Source: Candidatus Paraluminiphilus aquimaris
GTDB lineage: Bacteria > Pseudomonadota > Gammaproteobacteria > Pseudomonadales > Halieaceae
Reading direction: 5' to 3'
Assembly (NCBI RefSeq): GCF_026230195.1
Contig: NZ_CP036501.1
Location: 1,922,001 to 1,986,000, forward strand
Length of the DNA stretch: 64,000 nt
The notes under the pieces are model-generated. The model was not told the origin of the DNA. It made no database searches and saw nothing but the letters and a program-made list of their open reading frames with translations. Of the stretch, positions 8,002-20,161 are shown in pieces (the stretch's first letter is position 1; each line of letters starts with the position of its first letter). A program made the position numbers and the translations under genes.

Positions 8002-10776
8002 GTGTCAAACGAACACTATTTGCATAATTCGCTGATTCATCAGGACCGACGTCTTGGTGCCAGTGATAACGATTGGGTTAAGCAATTTGATTGCACCCAC
8101 ATAAAACCTCTCATCATTTGTCGTGGCCCTATCCGAAAAGAAGCCATGGACGTGTTTGATGAGATGGGTATCGATAATTACGGGATCTTGCTCTCCGAAA
8201 AGGATTCGATTGTCTATCCGAGAGCTATTGCACCCGAATTGAGAACGATCACAGATCCCAGTCGGGTTCATCGAGTAAGCGATTATTCCGGCGTTGATAA
8301 GGCCGATCGTGAAGCGCGCATTCAGGAGATCATTCAGATCGCGCACGACAAGGGTTACAACGCCATCTTTGCTGGTTATGGGTTCATGGCCGAAGATGAG
8401 GCGATGGTTGCATCGATGGAAAATGCCGGCCTTAACTTTATCGGGCCGTGCTCGCGAACGGTGCGTCAAGCTGGTCTAAAAGACGAGGCTAAGCGAACGG
8501 CGCTAAAGGCCGGTGTATCGGTTACGCCGGGTGTCGATAACGCAACAGCACTAACGCTGCTGAAGAAATACCCAACAGCCCAAGCACTCACGGCGCTGTG
8601 CGCCGATCGAGGCCTCAGTGAGGTTGATTTGGATACAGACGATGTCGAGGAGCTTGCCGACAGGGTGCTGACTGCCTCTTACAAAGCGGGTATCGACATC
8701 TACTCAATTGACGAGCTCATTGCTACGCTGAAAGAGGCGGTTGAGGGCATGAATAAAAAGTACCCGAACAACCGGGTACGTCTAAAAGCCATTGGTGGCG
8801 GCGGTGGTAAGGGCCAGCGCATTGTTGAGCGGGGCGAGTCGGCACGAACAGGGGAGCTCGTTAAAGAGATACTGCAAGAGGTGAAGGCCTCCGGTGTTGG
8901 CGACAATAAAAACGTTCTAGTAGAGCTCAACATCGAATCGACCCGTCACCAAGAGATTCAAGTTATCGGCAATGGCGATTGGTGCATGACTCTGGGTGGC
9001 CGTGACTGTTCGCTGCAGATGCACGAGCAAAAATTACTGGAAGTTTCCGTAACGCGCGAGTCTTTACTCGAGGCAGCAGACGAGGTCTCGGCCGCGGGCC
9101 TGAGCGAAGAGGCGGCGGTTTTGAAGGCAGATGTCGTCACGCTCGACACAATGGAAGAAGAGGCCTCGCGATTCGGTGGGGCCGTCGGTCTTGATTCGGT
9201 ATCCACGTTTGAATGCATTGTCGACACCGACAGTCACTTTTTTATGGAGATGAATACGCGGATTCAGGTGGAGCATCGCGTGTCTGAGCTTTGTTACGCG
9301 CTGGAGTTCAGCAACCCCGACGACCCCACCCAGAGCTTCATCGTCAACTCGTTGGTGGAAGCCATGGTGCTGCTGGCAGCTCACGGGCCAGCGCTACCAA
9401 AGCCCAATCGCGTGCTGCGGAATAACGACAGCTTAGAAGCCCGGATGAACGCCACAAATGACGCCCTACAGCCGCACGCTGGCGGTCAAATTGAGCATTG
9501 GTCGGACGCAGTAGCGGGCGAAATACGCGACGATCAGGGTATTTGCGTCCACAATCCAGACACTGATGTCTTCATGAAGTACACCTTGGCGGGTGCTTAC
9601 GACTCAAATATCGCATTGATTCTAAGTGTTGGGGATTCACGGCTCACGTCTTACGAGAGAATGGCGGAGATACTGCGAGTCACCACTTTGCGTGGTCGAG
9701 ATCTGAGTACCAACCTCAATTTCCATTACGGGCTGGTGCATTGGTTCTTGAATCGAACGGTTCACGCGCGTCCTACGACGAAGTTCATCGTCCCTTACCT
9801 GACAGCGGTGGGCGAGTTAGCTCAGGATGCGAAAAAGATCGACCTCGAGGCGGCCTGGAAAGTTTACAGCCAGCGCAATAGCGATACACCAGGGTCCGTC
9901 TTGGAGGCTAAGAAAACGCTTATCCTGCGGCCACTGCAGAAGCTGCTTGACTGTCCGCATACGCTTTCGGGGTGGCTAAGCGCCAATAAAGATGCGTTTA
10001 GTGTGGATGGCGACAAAATTACGTTCGCTGAAAACCCAATCGACATCTTGGTTGATACCTACCACTTCCTCAATCTTGATGATGAGGGTCGGGCTGCCGC
10101 CTCAGAGCAAATTTGGTCCCACGATGCTGAAATACTCGATACGGCGGACGCCTTTTATCTGGATGCGATAAATGAGCTCGACGTCGATACCTGGGACGAG
10201 TTGTGTGGCGCCTTTGGTGCTCAAGCGCCCGAAGGCGTTGACGCCGATACCTGGACCGCCATTCAAGGTGCTCATAAAGGTCATCAGGCGGGACTTTCGC
10301 TCTTACTCTTGTTGCCCGCATTGGCCCACAAGACGGGGTTCTATGACCTTTGTGTTAATAGGGACCTCAGCATCTTTATTCCAGAGCGCTTGCTCGATGA
10401 CGACCACCAAGAGGCGATGGCCAAAGCACTGGCTCCACCACCTGTGGCAAATGCTGATGAGATCGTCGCAACCAGCGGCGGGATGTTCTATGGTCGTGAG
10501 GCGCCGGGTGAGCCGCTTTATGCGGAGGCAGGCACAACGTTCAAAGCGGGCGATCCCTTGTTCATCGTTGAAGTCATGAAGATGTTTAACAAGGTCAACG
10601 CACCGTTTGATGGGGTAGTGGATGAGGTGCTGGTCGAGGGTGATGGCGTAATCATCAAGAAAGGTCAGCCGATCTTCAAGGTCACACCCAGTGAACGCCC
10701 AGAAGTCCTTTCCGAGGCAGAAATTCGCGCCCGTCGCGAGGCCAGCACCGCAGTATTAATGGACGCTATTGCCTAA
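8002..10776 (+). CDS. Divergent biotin carboxylase / biotin carrier fusion (acyl-CoA carboxylase alpha subunit)
   Basis: A 924-residue ATP-grasp biotin carboxylase joined to a biotinyl carrier domain. The glycine loop is at residues 265-271, a DCSLQMHEQK segment follows, and MEMNTRIQVEH begins at 415. The carrier motif EVMKM places the biotinylated lysine at residue 860. It differs from standard PccA/AccC. There is a 35-residue N-terminal extension. The usual ANRGEIA start is replaced by ICRGPIR at 39-45. About 50 extra residues lie between the N-terminal domain and the ATP-grasp loop. The ~200-residue linker before the carrier has no family I recognise. The start is GTG 8002, with a GGAG-like site (TTGGAG) upstream. 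It should carboxylate its own biotin with bicarbonate and ATP. Confidence 0.85.
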   Translation: MSNEHYLHNSLIHQDRRLGASDNDWVKQFDCTHIKPLIICRGPIRKEAMDVFDEMGIDNYGILLSEKDSIVYPRAIAPELRTITDPSRVHRVSDYSGVDKADREARIQEIIQIAHDKGYNAIFAGYGFMAEDEAMVASMENAGLNFIGPCSRTVRQAGLKDEAKRTALKAGVSVTPGVDNATALTLLKKYPTAQALTALCADRGLSEVDLDTDDVEELADRVLTASYKAGIDIYSIDELIATLKEAVEGMNKKYPNNRVRLKAIGGGGGKGQRIVERGESARTGELVKEILQEVKASGVGDNKNVLVELNIESTRHQEIQVIGNGDWCMTLGGRDCSLQMHEQKLLEVSVTRESLLEAADEVSAAGLSEEAAVLKADVVTLDTMEEEASRFGGAVGLDSVSTFECIVDTDSHFFMEMNTRIQVEHRVSELCYALEFSNPDDPTQSFIVNSLVEAMVLLAAHGPALPKPNRVLRNNDSLEARMNATNDALQPHAGGQIEHWSDAVAGEIRDDQGICVHNPDTDVFMKYTLAGAYDSNIALILSVGDSRLTSYERMAEILRVTTLRGRDLSTNLNFHYGLVHWFLNRTVHARPTTKFIVPYLTAVGELAQDAKKIDLEAAWKVYSQRNSDTPGSVLEAKKTLILRPLQKLLDCPHTLSGWLSANKDAFSVDGDKITFAENPIDILVDTYHFLNLDDEGRAAASEQIWSHDAEILDTADAFYLDAINELDVDTWDELCGAFGAQAPEGVDADTWTAIQGAHKGHQAGLSLLLLLPALAHKTGFYDLCVNRDLSIFIPERLLDDDHQEAMAKALAPPPVANADEIVATSGGMFYGREAPGEPLYAEAGTTFKAGDPLFIVEVMKMFNKVNAPFDGVVDEVLVEGDGVIIKKGQPIFKVTPSERPEVLSEAEIRARREASTAVLMDAIA

Positions 10777-10791
10777 ACAGCGGAGAGAAAT

Positions 10792-11202
10792 ATGATTACA
10801 GGTTTAGACCACATAGCCATAGCCGTCCCTGATTTAGAGGCCGCTATCGAGCGTTTCATGACTGACTTTGAACTCGATTACCAGGGAACGGAGCCCGTAG
10901 AGGCAGCCAAAACGACAACCGCCTTTTTCCCTTTACCGCCGTCGAGCATCGAGTTGGTTCATCCCTTGGGTGGTGAAGGTCCCATCGCGAAATATCTCGA
11001 AAAGCGCGGCGGCGGCATACACCACCTCTGTTTTAGAACCAATGATATCGATGCGGATGTCGCACGCTTAAAAGGCAAAGGTTATCAATTCCTGAGTGAT
11101 GCACCGACGCCCGGAGCACATGGCGCGCGCGTCATCTTTATCCACCCCAAAAGCTGTGATGGCGTGCTAGTCGAACTCTCGCAGCCACAGGAAGACCATT
11201 AA
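10792..11202 (+). CDS. mce: Methylmalonyl-CoA epimerase
   Basis: A 136-residue vicinal-oxygen-chelate (glyoxalase fold) protein of the usual length. Likely metal ligands are His7 in LDHIAIAV, His78 in GGGIHHLCF and Glu128 in VLVELSQP. It interconverts (2S)- and (2R)-methylmalonyl-CoA, linking the carboxylase to the mutase. A GGAGAG ribosome site precedes ATG 10792. Its TAA overlaps the ATG of the mutase by one base (TAATG), which implies translational coupling. Confidence 0.93.
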   Translation: MITGLDHIAIAVPDLEAAIERFMTDFELDYQGTEPVEAAKTTTAFFPLPPSSIELVHPLGGEGPIAKYLEKRGGGIHHLCFRTNDIDADVARLKGKGYQFLSDAPTPGAHGARVIFIHPKSCDGVLVELSQPQEDH

Positions 11203-13349
11203 TGTCGATTTATGACCCCAGTAAAGCGAACAAAGAGAATTGGGCTTCGCTCGTAGAGAAGCAGAGCAAGGGCATAACGCCTGACGAGTTTACGTGGTTT
11301 ACGCCCGAGGACATCCCCATGAAAGTCCTCTACACGGCTGAGGACACCGCTGAACTACCCTACACCGATACAATGCCCGGTATGAGCCCCTACATCCGGG
11401 GCCCTCAGGCAACGATGTATGCGGGTCGGCGCTGGACCATTCGGCAGTATGCAGGATTCTCGACGGCTGAGGAGAGTAATGCCTTTTACCGCAAGGCGCT
11501 TGCGGCAGGAGGGCAGGGTGTCTCGGTCGCCTTTGATCTAGCGACGCATCGAGGTTATGACTCAGACCACCCACGTGTTGCGGGTGATGTGGGAAAGGCG
11601 GGCGTCGCGGTTGATTCTGTCGAAGATATGAAGGTGCTCTTCGACGGTATTCCACTCGACAAGGTGTCGGTCTCGATGACCATGAATGGCGCCGTTCTTC
11701 CGGTTCTGGCCGGCTATATTGTGGCGGCTGAGGAACAGGGCGTTGGGGCAGAAGCGCTCGCTGGGACCATTCAGAATGACATTCTTAAGGAATTCATGGT
11801 CCGCAATACCTATATTTACCCGCCGTCACCGAGTATGCGCATCATCGGGGACATCATTGCTTATTGTTCTAAGAACATGCCGCGGTTTAATACGATCTCG
11901 ATTTCTGGCTACCATATGCAAGAGGCCGGTGCGAATGCGGCTCTCGAGTTGGCTTACACGTTAGCTGATGGAAAGGAGTACATCCGAACCGCCATTGCGG
12001 CCGGTCTGAATATCGACGATTTTGCGCCCAGACTCTCTTTTTTCTGGGGAATTGGCATGAACTTCTACATGGAAATCGCCAAGATGCGCGCAGCGCGACT
12101 TTTATGGGCCGAGATTGTGGGCGAGTTCTCACCTGAGAATCCGAAAAGTTCAATGTTACGCACGCACTGCCAAACTTCGGGATGGTCGCTGACCGAGCAA
12201 GACCCTTATAACAACATCGTGAGAACGACGATCGAGGCCATGGCGGCCGTATTTGGAGGCACCCAGAGTCTGCATACGAATGCGCTCGATGAGGCCATTG
12301 CGTTGCCGTCGGATTTCGCGGCGCGGATAGCCCGAAATACACAGCTCGTTCTGCAAGAAGAGACTGGCATAAGCCAGGTCGTCGATCCCTGGGGCGGCTC
12401 GTACATGATGGAGTCGCTAACCAATGAGATAGCCGAAAAGGCTCGGGCGTTGATCGAAGAGGTAGAAGATGCCGGGGGCATGGCGCAGGCCATTGAAACG
12501 GGTCTTCCTAAACTGCGCATTGAGGAGGCGGCAGCCAAGAAACAAGCGCGGATTGATCGAGGCGAGGACGTCATTGTTGGTGTCAATAAGTATCAAATTG
12601 ATGAACAAGATCCGGTCGATATTCTTGAAGTCGACAATGATGCAGTGCGCGACTCTCAGGTAGCGCGATTGAAGCACATTCGGGAAACGCGGGACGCTGC
12701 TGCGGTTTCTGCCTGTCTCGACGCACTGTCGGCGGCGGCTGAAACGGGTGATGGCAATCTGTTGGAGCTGGCGGTCAATGCGACGCGGCATCGTGCTACG
12801 GTAGGGGAGATTTCAGGAGCGCTGGAGAAGCATTTCGGTCGGTTTGTCGCCAGTGCGCAGACGGTATCGGGTGTTTATGGTGCGGCCTATGAACAGGATG
12901 AAGACTGGAAACAAATTTCCATGGATATAGAAGGCTTTGTTGCACAACACGGCAGACGACCCAGACTGTTGGTAGCAAAAATGGGGCAGGATGGTCACGA
13001 TCGCGGTGCCAAGGTCGTCGCTACCGCATTCGCTGACGTCGGCTTCGACGTCGATTTGTCTCCGATGTTCTCCACGCCTGAGGAGGTTGCTCGTCAAGCC
13101 GTTGAGAATGATGTGCATATTGTAGGCGCATCGAGCTTGGCCGCTGGTCATAAAACACTCGTGCCGCAACTTATCGATGCGCTCAAAGCAGAGGGAGCGG
13201 AGGATATCGTTGTCATAGCCGGTGGGGTAATCCCCCAGCAAGATTATCAATATCTTTACGACGCAGGTGTCACACTCATCTTTGGTCCAGGAACGCCGAT
13301 TCCTGAAGCAGCACGAAAGGTGCTAGATGCCGTCAACGCCAACCGCTGA
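11202..13349 (+). CDS. scpA: Methylmalonyl-CoA mutase, single-chain (ScpA/Sbm type)
   Basis: 715 residues, close in length and sequence to E. coli ScpA. The TIM-barrel substrate domain carries [28 protein letters not shown] and [18 protein letters not shown]. The C-terminal cobalamin domain carries DGHDRG at 597-602, in which His599 is the lower axial ligand of B12, then GASSLAAGH and AGGVIP. It rearranges (R)-methylmalonyl-CoA to succinyl-CoA using adenosylcobalamin. As the single-chain homodimeric form it needs no MutA partner. The last 23 bases overlap meaB. No cobalamin synthesis or uptake genes are in the window. Confidence 0.95.
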   Translation: MSIYDPSKANKENWASLVEKQSKGITPDEFTWFTPEDIPMKVLYTAEDTAELPYTDTMPGMSPYIRGPQATMYAGRRWTIRQYAGFSTAEESNAFYRKALAAGGQGVSVAFDLATHRGYDSDHPRVAGDVGKAGVAVDSVEDMKVLFDGIPLDKVSVSMTMNGAVLPVLAGYIVAAEEQGVGAEALAGTIQNDILKEFMVRNTYIYPPSPSMRIIGDIIAYCSKNMPRFNTISISGYHMQEAGANAALELAYTLADGKEYIRTAIAAGLNIDDFAPRLSFFWGIGMNFYMEIAKMRAARLLWAEIVGEFSPENPKSSMLRTHCQTSGWSLTEQDPYNNIVRTTIEAMAAVFGGTQSLHTNALDEAIALPSDFAARIARNTQLVLQEETGISQVVDPWGGSYMMESLTNEIAEKARALIEEVEDAGGMAQAIETGLPKLRIEEAAAKKQARIDRGEDVIVGVNKYQIDEQDPVDILEVDNDAVRDSQVARLKHIRETRDAAAVSACLDALSAAAETGDGNLLELAVNATRHRATVGEISGALEKHFGRFVASAQTVSGVYGAAYEQDEDWKQISMDIEGFVAQHGRRPRLLVAKMGQDGHDRGAKVVATAFADVGFDVDLSPMFSTPEEVARQAVENDVHIVGASSLAAGHKTLVPQLIDALKAEGAEDIVVIAGGVIPQQDYQYLYDAGVTLIFGPGTPIPEAARKVLDAVNANR

Positions 13350-14301
13350 AAGCATTCTTTCGGGTAACAGACGAGCCCTTGCTAAGGCGATAACCCTTAT
13401 CGAGAGCTCACGTCCCGAAGACCGAGAGGCCTCACAGGTTCTTTTAAATCAACTACTCCCGCAGACCGGAAACAGTCTCAGAGTGGGTATCACGGGTGTC
13501 CCGGGTGTTGGGAAATCGACCTTTATTGAAGCGTTTGGGCAATATTTAATCTCGCAGGGGCACAAGGTCGCCGTCTTGGCAGTGGATCCCAGTTCCCCTA
13601 TGGCTGGCGGCTCTATTCTGGGTGACAAGACTCGAATGGAGCGGTTGTCCCGTGAGGCCGATGCATTTATACGACCGTCTCCTGCAGGAAGAGCACTAGG
13701 CGGTGTCGCGCTGAAAACCCGAGAGTCCATGTTGCTTTGTGAGGCGGCGGGCTTTGACGTGGTTCTGGTTGAAACCGTGGGTGTCGGGCAGTCTGAGCAT
13801 CAAGTTGGCAGCATGGTCGATTTCTTTCTCATGCTCCTACTTCCTGGAGGAGGAGACGAACTCCAAGGCATTAAGAAAGGTATTTTAGAGCTTGCCGATG
13901 CAATCATGATTAATAAAGCCGATGGCGAGAGTTCGAGTCTTGCGAGAAAAACCAAGCTTCACTACCAAAGCGCTATGTCGCTCCTTGCAAGTAATGATTT
14001 CTGGAAACCCGAGGTTCACACGTGCTCTGCGTTAGAACAGGATGGGATCGCGGAATGCTGGGCAATGATGAAGCGTTATCGGGAGCAGGGTACGCAAAGG
14101 GGCGCGTTGGAGCGTCGCCGCGCAGAACAAAATCTCCAGTGGATGTCGCAACTTACAGACGAGATGTTACGACAGCAACTGAGTGATAACGCTGAGATCC
14201 AGCAGGTTTTGCCCACGATAAAAGAAAAGGTAAGCACCGGAACGTTGACGCCGGTCAGTGCGGCGATCGACATCATCAATATGCTCGGTTCGAGGTCATA
14301 G
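13327..14301 (+). CDS. meaB: Methylmalonyl-CoA mutase-associated GTPase MeaB
   Basis: A 324-residue G3E-family GTPase. It has P-loop GVPGVGKST, then [19 protein letters not shown], the [10 protein letters not shown] switch region and NKADG for guanine specificity. MeaB gates loading of adenosylcobalamin into the mutase, protects the enzyme during turnover and helps eject damaged cofactor. The ATG lies inside the end of scpA with a 23-base overlap, so the two are almost certainly translated together. This fits their known physical complex. The C-terminal helical arm is present. Confidence 0.95.
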   Translation: MPSTPTAESILSGNRRALAKAITLIESSRPEDREASQVLLNQLLPQTGNSLRVGITGVPGVGKSTFIEAFGQYLISQGHKVAVLAVDPSSPMAGGSILGDKTRMERLSREADAFIRPSPAGRALGGVALKTRESMLLCEAAGFDVVLVETVGVGQSEHQVGSMVDFFLMLLLPGGGDELQGIKKGILELADAIMINKADGESSSLARKTKLHYQSAMSLLASNDFWKPEVHTCSALEQDGIAECWAMMKRYREQGTQRGALERRRAEQNLQWMSQLTDEMLRQQLSDNAEIQQVLPTIKEKVSTGTLTPVSAAIDIINMLGSRS

Positions 14302-14305
14302 ATCC

Positions 14306-14614
14306 ATGCGTTTCCTGGCACTGGATAAGCTTATCAACATTGAGGATGGCTACCGCAAGCGATTTAAGATCGATTCACTGGAGCTTATTTTGGCGAAAGA
14401 GGGCGACGAATTTTTCGCCTTTGGCGCAGTATGCCCGCATCAGGAACAATCACTCGATGAGGCCATGATCGAGAATCAGACAGTAATCTGTCCGCGACAC
14501 AACTTTGGTTTTTCCTTGCAGTCCGGGGCTCACGTTGAGGGTTTTTGCTCGTCGCTACCCGTCTATACCGTTCACTTCGAGGGAAATGAGGTCGGTATTA
14601 TACTGGCGTCTTAG
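14306..14614 (+). CDS. Small Rieske [2Fe-2S] protein
   Basis: 102 residues from ATG 14306, starting 4 bases after meaB. It contains a complete Rieske cluster-binding pair: Cys43-Pro-His45, then after 16 residues Cys62-Pro-Arg-His65. It is a soluble one-domain protein with no signal peptide or transmembrane segment, like ferredoxin components of ring-hydroxylating dioxygenases or the NirD-like group. No oxygenase or reductase gene is adjacent, so its electron partner is unknown. Being last in the propionyl-CoA operon suggests a link to that pathway or to RoxA, which is convoluted with it at the 3' end. The stop codon overlaps the RoxA stop on the other strand (TTAG at 14611-14614). Confidence 0.85.
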   Translation: MRFLALDKLINIEDGYRKRFKIDSLELILAKEGDEFFAFGAVCPHQEQSLDEAMIENQTVICPRHNFGFSLQSGAHVEGFCSSLPVYTVHFEGNEVGIILAS

Positions 14615-15720
14615 TGGGTATCATTGAGAAAACGTTCCTCTAGAAAGCCCAGAGACCACCACTGTCTGAGAATATCAATTTGACAGCTGTCGGTCGTGGT
14701 TATATCAATGAATTCGCCCGCACAGAGCGAAGTGAGCATCGTCTCATCTTGTAATCGTAGCGTGTAGAGCTCGCCCCCTAAGTAAGTCGCAATGTGCTCG
14801 CTAGTCTCTTGCCAGACGAGACGCTGACTCGGATTGAGTTCGACAAAGCGCGCTATGGGTTCTTCACAGGGCTCAGGCGATGGTCCCATATCAGAGAGCA
14901 ATTCCCCATACCAAGCATCATCTGTATCGAGTGCAGTGAGTGTGTTGAGGATAGCTCTTCGCGCATTGTCAGTGTGACTACGGGTGAGCTCACCCGGACG
15001 AGGTTGCACCTTCATCGAGTCCCAGTCCTCTAACAACAAATCGTCTTTGATCTGATCGATCAGGGTATCGGAGAGACGCGCGATTAAATCTTTAATCCTG
15101 GGCGCTCTAAACCCCAGGGAGAAGGTCATACTTTCGCCAATAGCCTCGCCCCAATGCGCGTATCCGGGGGGAATGTACAGCACGTCTCCTGGTTTGAGCA
15201 CGTGAGTCTCTATCGGCTCAAACTCATCGATTAATCTAAGATCGCTGGAACTAAGTGTCGGGGTAGTGCTGTCGCATTTTGGGCCTATTTTCCAGCGCCT
15301 TTCCCCTGCACCTTGAAGTAAAAACACATCGTAGAGATCAAAGTGAGGCCCGACGCCGGCACCATCGGTTGCGTAACTCACCATAATGTCGTCAAACCGC
15401 CACTGAGGTAAGAAATCGACGCAGCCGCGAAGCGCCATAACCTCTGGGAACCATTCGTCAACGCGTTGAACTAAAAGACTCCATTGACCCTGTCGCTGAA
15501 AATCTTGCTCACTGAACGGGCCGTGCGCCAATGTCCACTGCGATCCATCAAAAGAAACGATGCGCGCGTCAGCCTGTTCCTCCATGGCCAATCCACCGAG
15601 TTCCTCGGGCGTAATCGGTGATTGAAAGCCGGGTATCGCTGCGCGAATCAGTGTTGGCTTTTGTTGCCAGCAGTCGACAAGAAATGCCTGTGCGTCAAAC
15701 TGAAAGCGGGGCGAAATCAA
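14611..15720 (-). CDS. roxA: Ribosomal protein uL16 arginine hydroxylase RoxA (YcfD)
   Basis: A 369-residue JmjC/cupin oxygenase. The 2-oxoglutarate/Fe(II) site is visible as His126-Phe-Asp128 (GPHFDLYDVF) and His189 in PPGYAHWG. A winged-helix-like C-terminal region follows, as in E. coli YcfD, which hydroxylates an arginine of ribosomal protein L16. The start appears to be TTG 15720, just 4 bases after the purB stop, so it should be translated from the purB message. The first residues align with the family N-terminus. E. coli ycfD is also close to the purB region. Confidence 0.9.
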   Translation of the reverse strand: MISPRFQFDAQAFLVDCWQQKPTLIRAAIPGFQSPITPEELGGLAMEEQADARIVSFDGSQWTLAHGPFSEQDFQRQGQWSLLVQRVDEWFPEVMALRGCVDFLPQWRFDDIMVSYATDGAGVGPHFDLYDVFLLQGAGERRWKIGPKCDSTTPTLSSSDLRLIDEFEPIETHVLKPGDVLYIPPGYAHWGEAIGESMTFSLGFRAPRIKDLIARLSDTLIDQIKDDLLLEDWDSMKVQPRPGELTRSHTDNARRAILNTLTALDTDDAWYGELLSDMGPSPEPCEEPIARFVELNPSQRLVWQETSEHIATYLGGELYTLRLQDETMLTSLCAGEFIDITTTDSCQIDILRQWWSLGFLEERFLNDTH

Positions 15721-15724
15721 CGCG

Positions 15725-17794
<2,070 letters not shown>

Positions 17795-17798
<4 letters not shown>

Positions 17799-18910
17799 TG
17801 CCAATTCTCTCCCATGCGCGCGGAAACCTGTTCAATTACTCCTCCGCCAAGGCAGACCTCTCCCTCGTAAAGGACGAGCGATTGTCCGGGCGTTATGGCC
17901 CGTTGCGGTGTCGCAAACACAACCTCATACCCATCACTGGCTTTGCTGACAGTGCAAGCTTGATCGGCTTGACGGTATCTGACTTTAGCACTGCAGTTAA
18001 GCGGCATCTTAGGTTCCGACCCACTTACCCAAAAAAGCTCCGAGACGTGAAGACTGCAAGCGAATAGCGCCGGATTTTCGTTGCCCTGACAAACCCACAG
18101 CGTATTGCTTGGCACATCTTTATCAACGACGTACCAAGGGGCTTCTGTGGCGTTTTTTAATCCGCCAATACCCAGACCCTGACGCTGACCAATCGTGTGA
18201 TACATCAGTCCTTGATGCTCTCCAATGACGTCGCCGTCCGTGCTTTTTATGGGGCCAGGGTTCTTCTTGAGGTATTGCGAGAGGAAGTCCGAAAAGCGGC
18301 GCTCCCCAATGAAACAAATACCCGTGCTGTCTTTTTTGGTGGCAGTACCAAATTCATGTTTTTTCGCTATTTCACGAACCTCTACCTTTTCCATTTCTCC
18401 GATTGGAAAGAGGGTGTCTGCCAGGGCTTCATGGTCTACCTGATGCAAGAAATAGCTTTGATCTTTGCTCTTGTCACGCCCTTTGATAAGCGTGGTTCTT
18501 TCTTGGCATATCCCTGTCTGTACATAATGACCGGTCGCGATTTTGTCTGCTCCAAGTGACTTGGCGAAGTCGAGAAAGGCTCTGAATTTGATCTCTTTAT
18601 TACACAAAATGTCAGGGTTTGGTGTGCGGCCAGCGCTGTACTCCTTAAGGAAATGTTCAAAAACGTTGTCCCAGTACTCCGCGGCAAAATTTGCTGCGTG
18701 CAGACGTATTCCGAGGGCATCTGCCACGCTCTGCGCGTCAGCAAGGTCCTCTTTTGCCGTGCAGTATTCGGTTCCGTCGTCCTCGTCCCAGTTCTTCATG
18801 AACAGACCTTCGACCTGATAACCCTGCTCTTTAAGCAGCAAGGCGGAAACAGAGGAATCGACGCCGCCAGACATACCGACGATCACTTTAATAGCGTTGT
18901 TGTAATTCAT
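17795..18910 (-). CDS. mnmA: tRNA 2-thiouridylase MnmA
   Basis: 371 residues, the usual length. An N-terminal PP-loop ATPase (GMSGGVDSS at 12-20) is followed by the catalytic pair Cys103 ([11 protein letters not shown]) and Cys199 (STGICFIGE), then central and C-terminal beta-barrel domains. It thiolates U34 of tRNAs for Lys, Glu and Gln, taking sulfur from the IscS/Tus relay, which is not in this window. It overlaps nudJ upstream and hflD downstream by 4 bases each (ATGA and GTGA), showing a tightly coupled operon. Confidence 0.96.
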
Positions 18911-19359
18911 AGGCTGCGAACGAGATTCAAAGACACGGCCTTATTCTCTAAATACTGATCGATGATGTCGAGCACTACTGGATGCCGAAGCGCGATTGTG
19001 GATTCTTGAATCTCGTGGCGTGTCAGCCAATGGGTGTCGATGATCTTTGCGTCTCGCTCGAAGCTTTCACTGTATTCGATGGGTGTGCCCACAAAGCTAT
19101 GACGCAGGTAGCATACGCCATTTGCGCCATTCACAATGGTCACACCCAAATACCCAGTAAGCGCGATCTGCCAGCACGTCTCCTCAAGCGTTTCCCTCAC
19201 GGCAGCCTCGAGCAGCGTTTCATTCGGCTCGAGATGTCCAGCAGGTTGATTAAGCACTCGCTTGCCCTGACTGTACTCTTCGACCAGAAGAAACTTGCCG
19301 TGGCGCTCTATTACCGTCGCAACGGTAGCGTGCGGGGTGAATCGGTCATCAGTCATCAT
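18907..19359 (-). CDS. nudJ: Nudix hydrolase NudJ
   Basis: 150 residues from ATG 19359 (tandem ATGATG), matching the family start [12 protein letters not shown]. The gene start lies inside the end of rluE (11-base overlap). The Nudix box reads GHLEPNE...[10 protein letters not shown], with Cys in place of the usual last Gly. The catalytic REx2EE glutamates are intact. E. coli NudJ hydrolyses nucleoside di- and triphosphates and the thiamin precursor HMP-PP. The position before mnmA is the same as in E. coli. Confidence 0.9.
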   Translation of the reverse strand: MMTDDRFTPHATVATVIERHGKFLLVEEYSQGKRVLNQPAGHLEPNETLLEAAVRETLEETCWQIALTGYLGVTIVNGANGVCYLRHSFVGTPIEYSESFERDAKIIDTHWLTRHEIQESTIALRHPVVLDIIDQYLENKAVSLNLVRSL

Positions 19360-20014
19360 GTGTGTTCTGCCTAGGCTTGCTATCACGGGTTGATCTTGTT
19401 CTTGCCCGTTTTGAAAAGCTACTCGGTTGGCGCTTACTCGTGTTATTCCCGCTTTGAGCTGTGATGGGTTCCACGTAGGTGTGCTCACCCGGCGCCAGGC
19501 CGTCGACGGAGTAGGGGCCTATGCTTTTTCGGATTAACCGCAACGTTGGAAAGCCCACCGCCGCGGTCATGCGTCGTACTTGACGGTTCCGCCCTTCACA
19601 AATGGAGAGCTCAATCCAGCTGTCAGGAACCGATGCACGGTAACGAATGGGTGGATTTCTATCCCAAATAGTCGGTATTTGCAAAAGTCTGCAGCGTGCC
19701 GGCAGGGTCGCCCCATCTTTGAGTAAGACGCCTTGCTCGAGTGCTCTGCACGCTTTAATAGTTGCCTTGCCCTCTACTTGCACCCAATAAGTTTTCCACT
19801 GTTTGTGTTTGGGATTGGCTAACTGATCCTGCAAAACCCCGTCATCAGTGAGGATCAGTAATCCCTCAGAGTCATAGTCAAGACGCCCAGCGGCTCTAAA
19901 TTCAGGCGCAGTGAGGTAATCTGCAAGTGTTGCTCTGGGATTGTCAGGCCGATCACGGTCGGTGAACTGCGAGAGCACTTGAAAGGGTTTGTTTAACAAT
20001 AACAGGCGATTCAT
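19349..20014 (-). CDS. rluE: 23S rRNA pseudouridine synthase RluE-like
   Basis: 221 residues from ATG 20014; an in-frame TTG 20032 is a less likely start. It is an RsuA/RluE-type synthase without an S4 domain. The catalytic motif is AAGRLDYDSEGLLILT (catalytic Asp in RLD). NPPIRYRASVPDSWIEL, EGRNRQVRRMTAAVGFPTLRL and the C-terminal G.Y.VDGL block follow. E. coli RluE makes pseudouridine 2457 in 23S rRNA. The last 30 or so residues are an unusual basic Ser/Arg-rich tail. The gene is divergent from icd. Confidence 0.92.
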   Translation of the reverse strand: MNRLLLLNKPFQVLSQFTDRDRPDNPRATLADYLTAPEFRAAGRLDYDSEGLLILTDDGVLQDQLANPKHKQWKTYWVQVEGKATIKACRALEQGVLLKDGATLPARCRLLQIPTIWDRNPPIRYRASVPDSWIELSICEGRNRQVRRMTAAVGFPTLRLIRKSIGPYSVDGLAPGEHTYVEPITAQSGNNTSKRQPSSFSKRARTRSTRDSKPRQNTHDD

Positions 20015-20161
20015 CGCGTTAGTCTTTGGCAAAAAGTGGTAAACTTACGACATAAGAGGTGGATAACCGCCACACAATAAACGAATCGCTTGAGATGATT
20101 CAATCGGGGGCGAGCGACAGCTCAGCCAGCCAGTCAATCAAACAGAAAGGATCTGACTTTT

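Noticed and set aside
11186-11216. Cobalamin riboswitch for the mutase
   Set aside because: mce and scpA overlap by one base, so there is no room for an upstream regulatory RNA; none was seen before the operon either.
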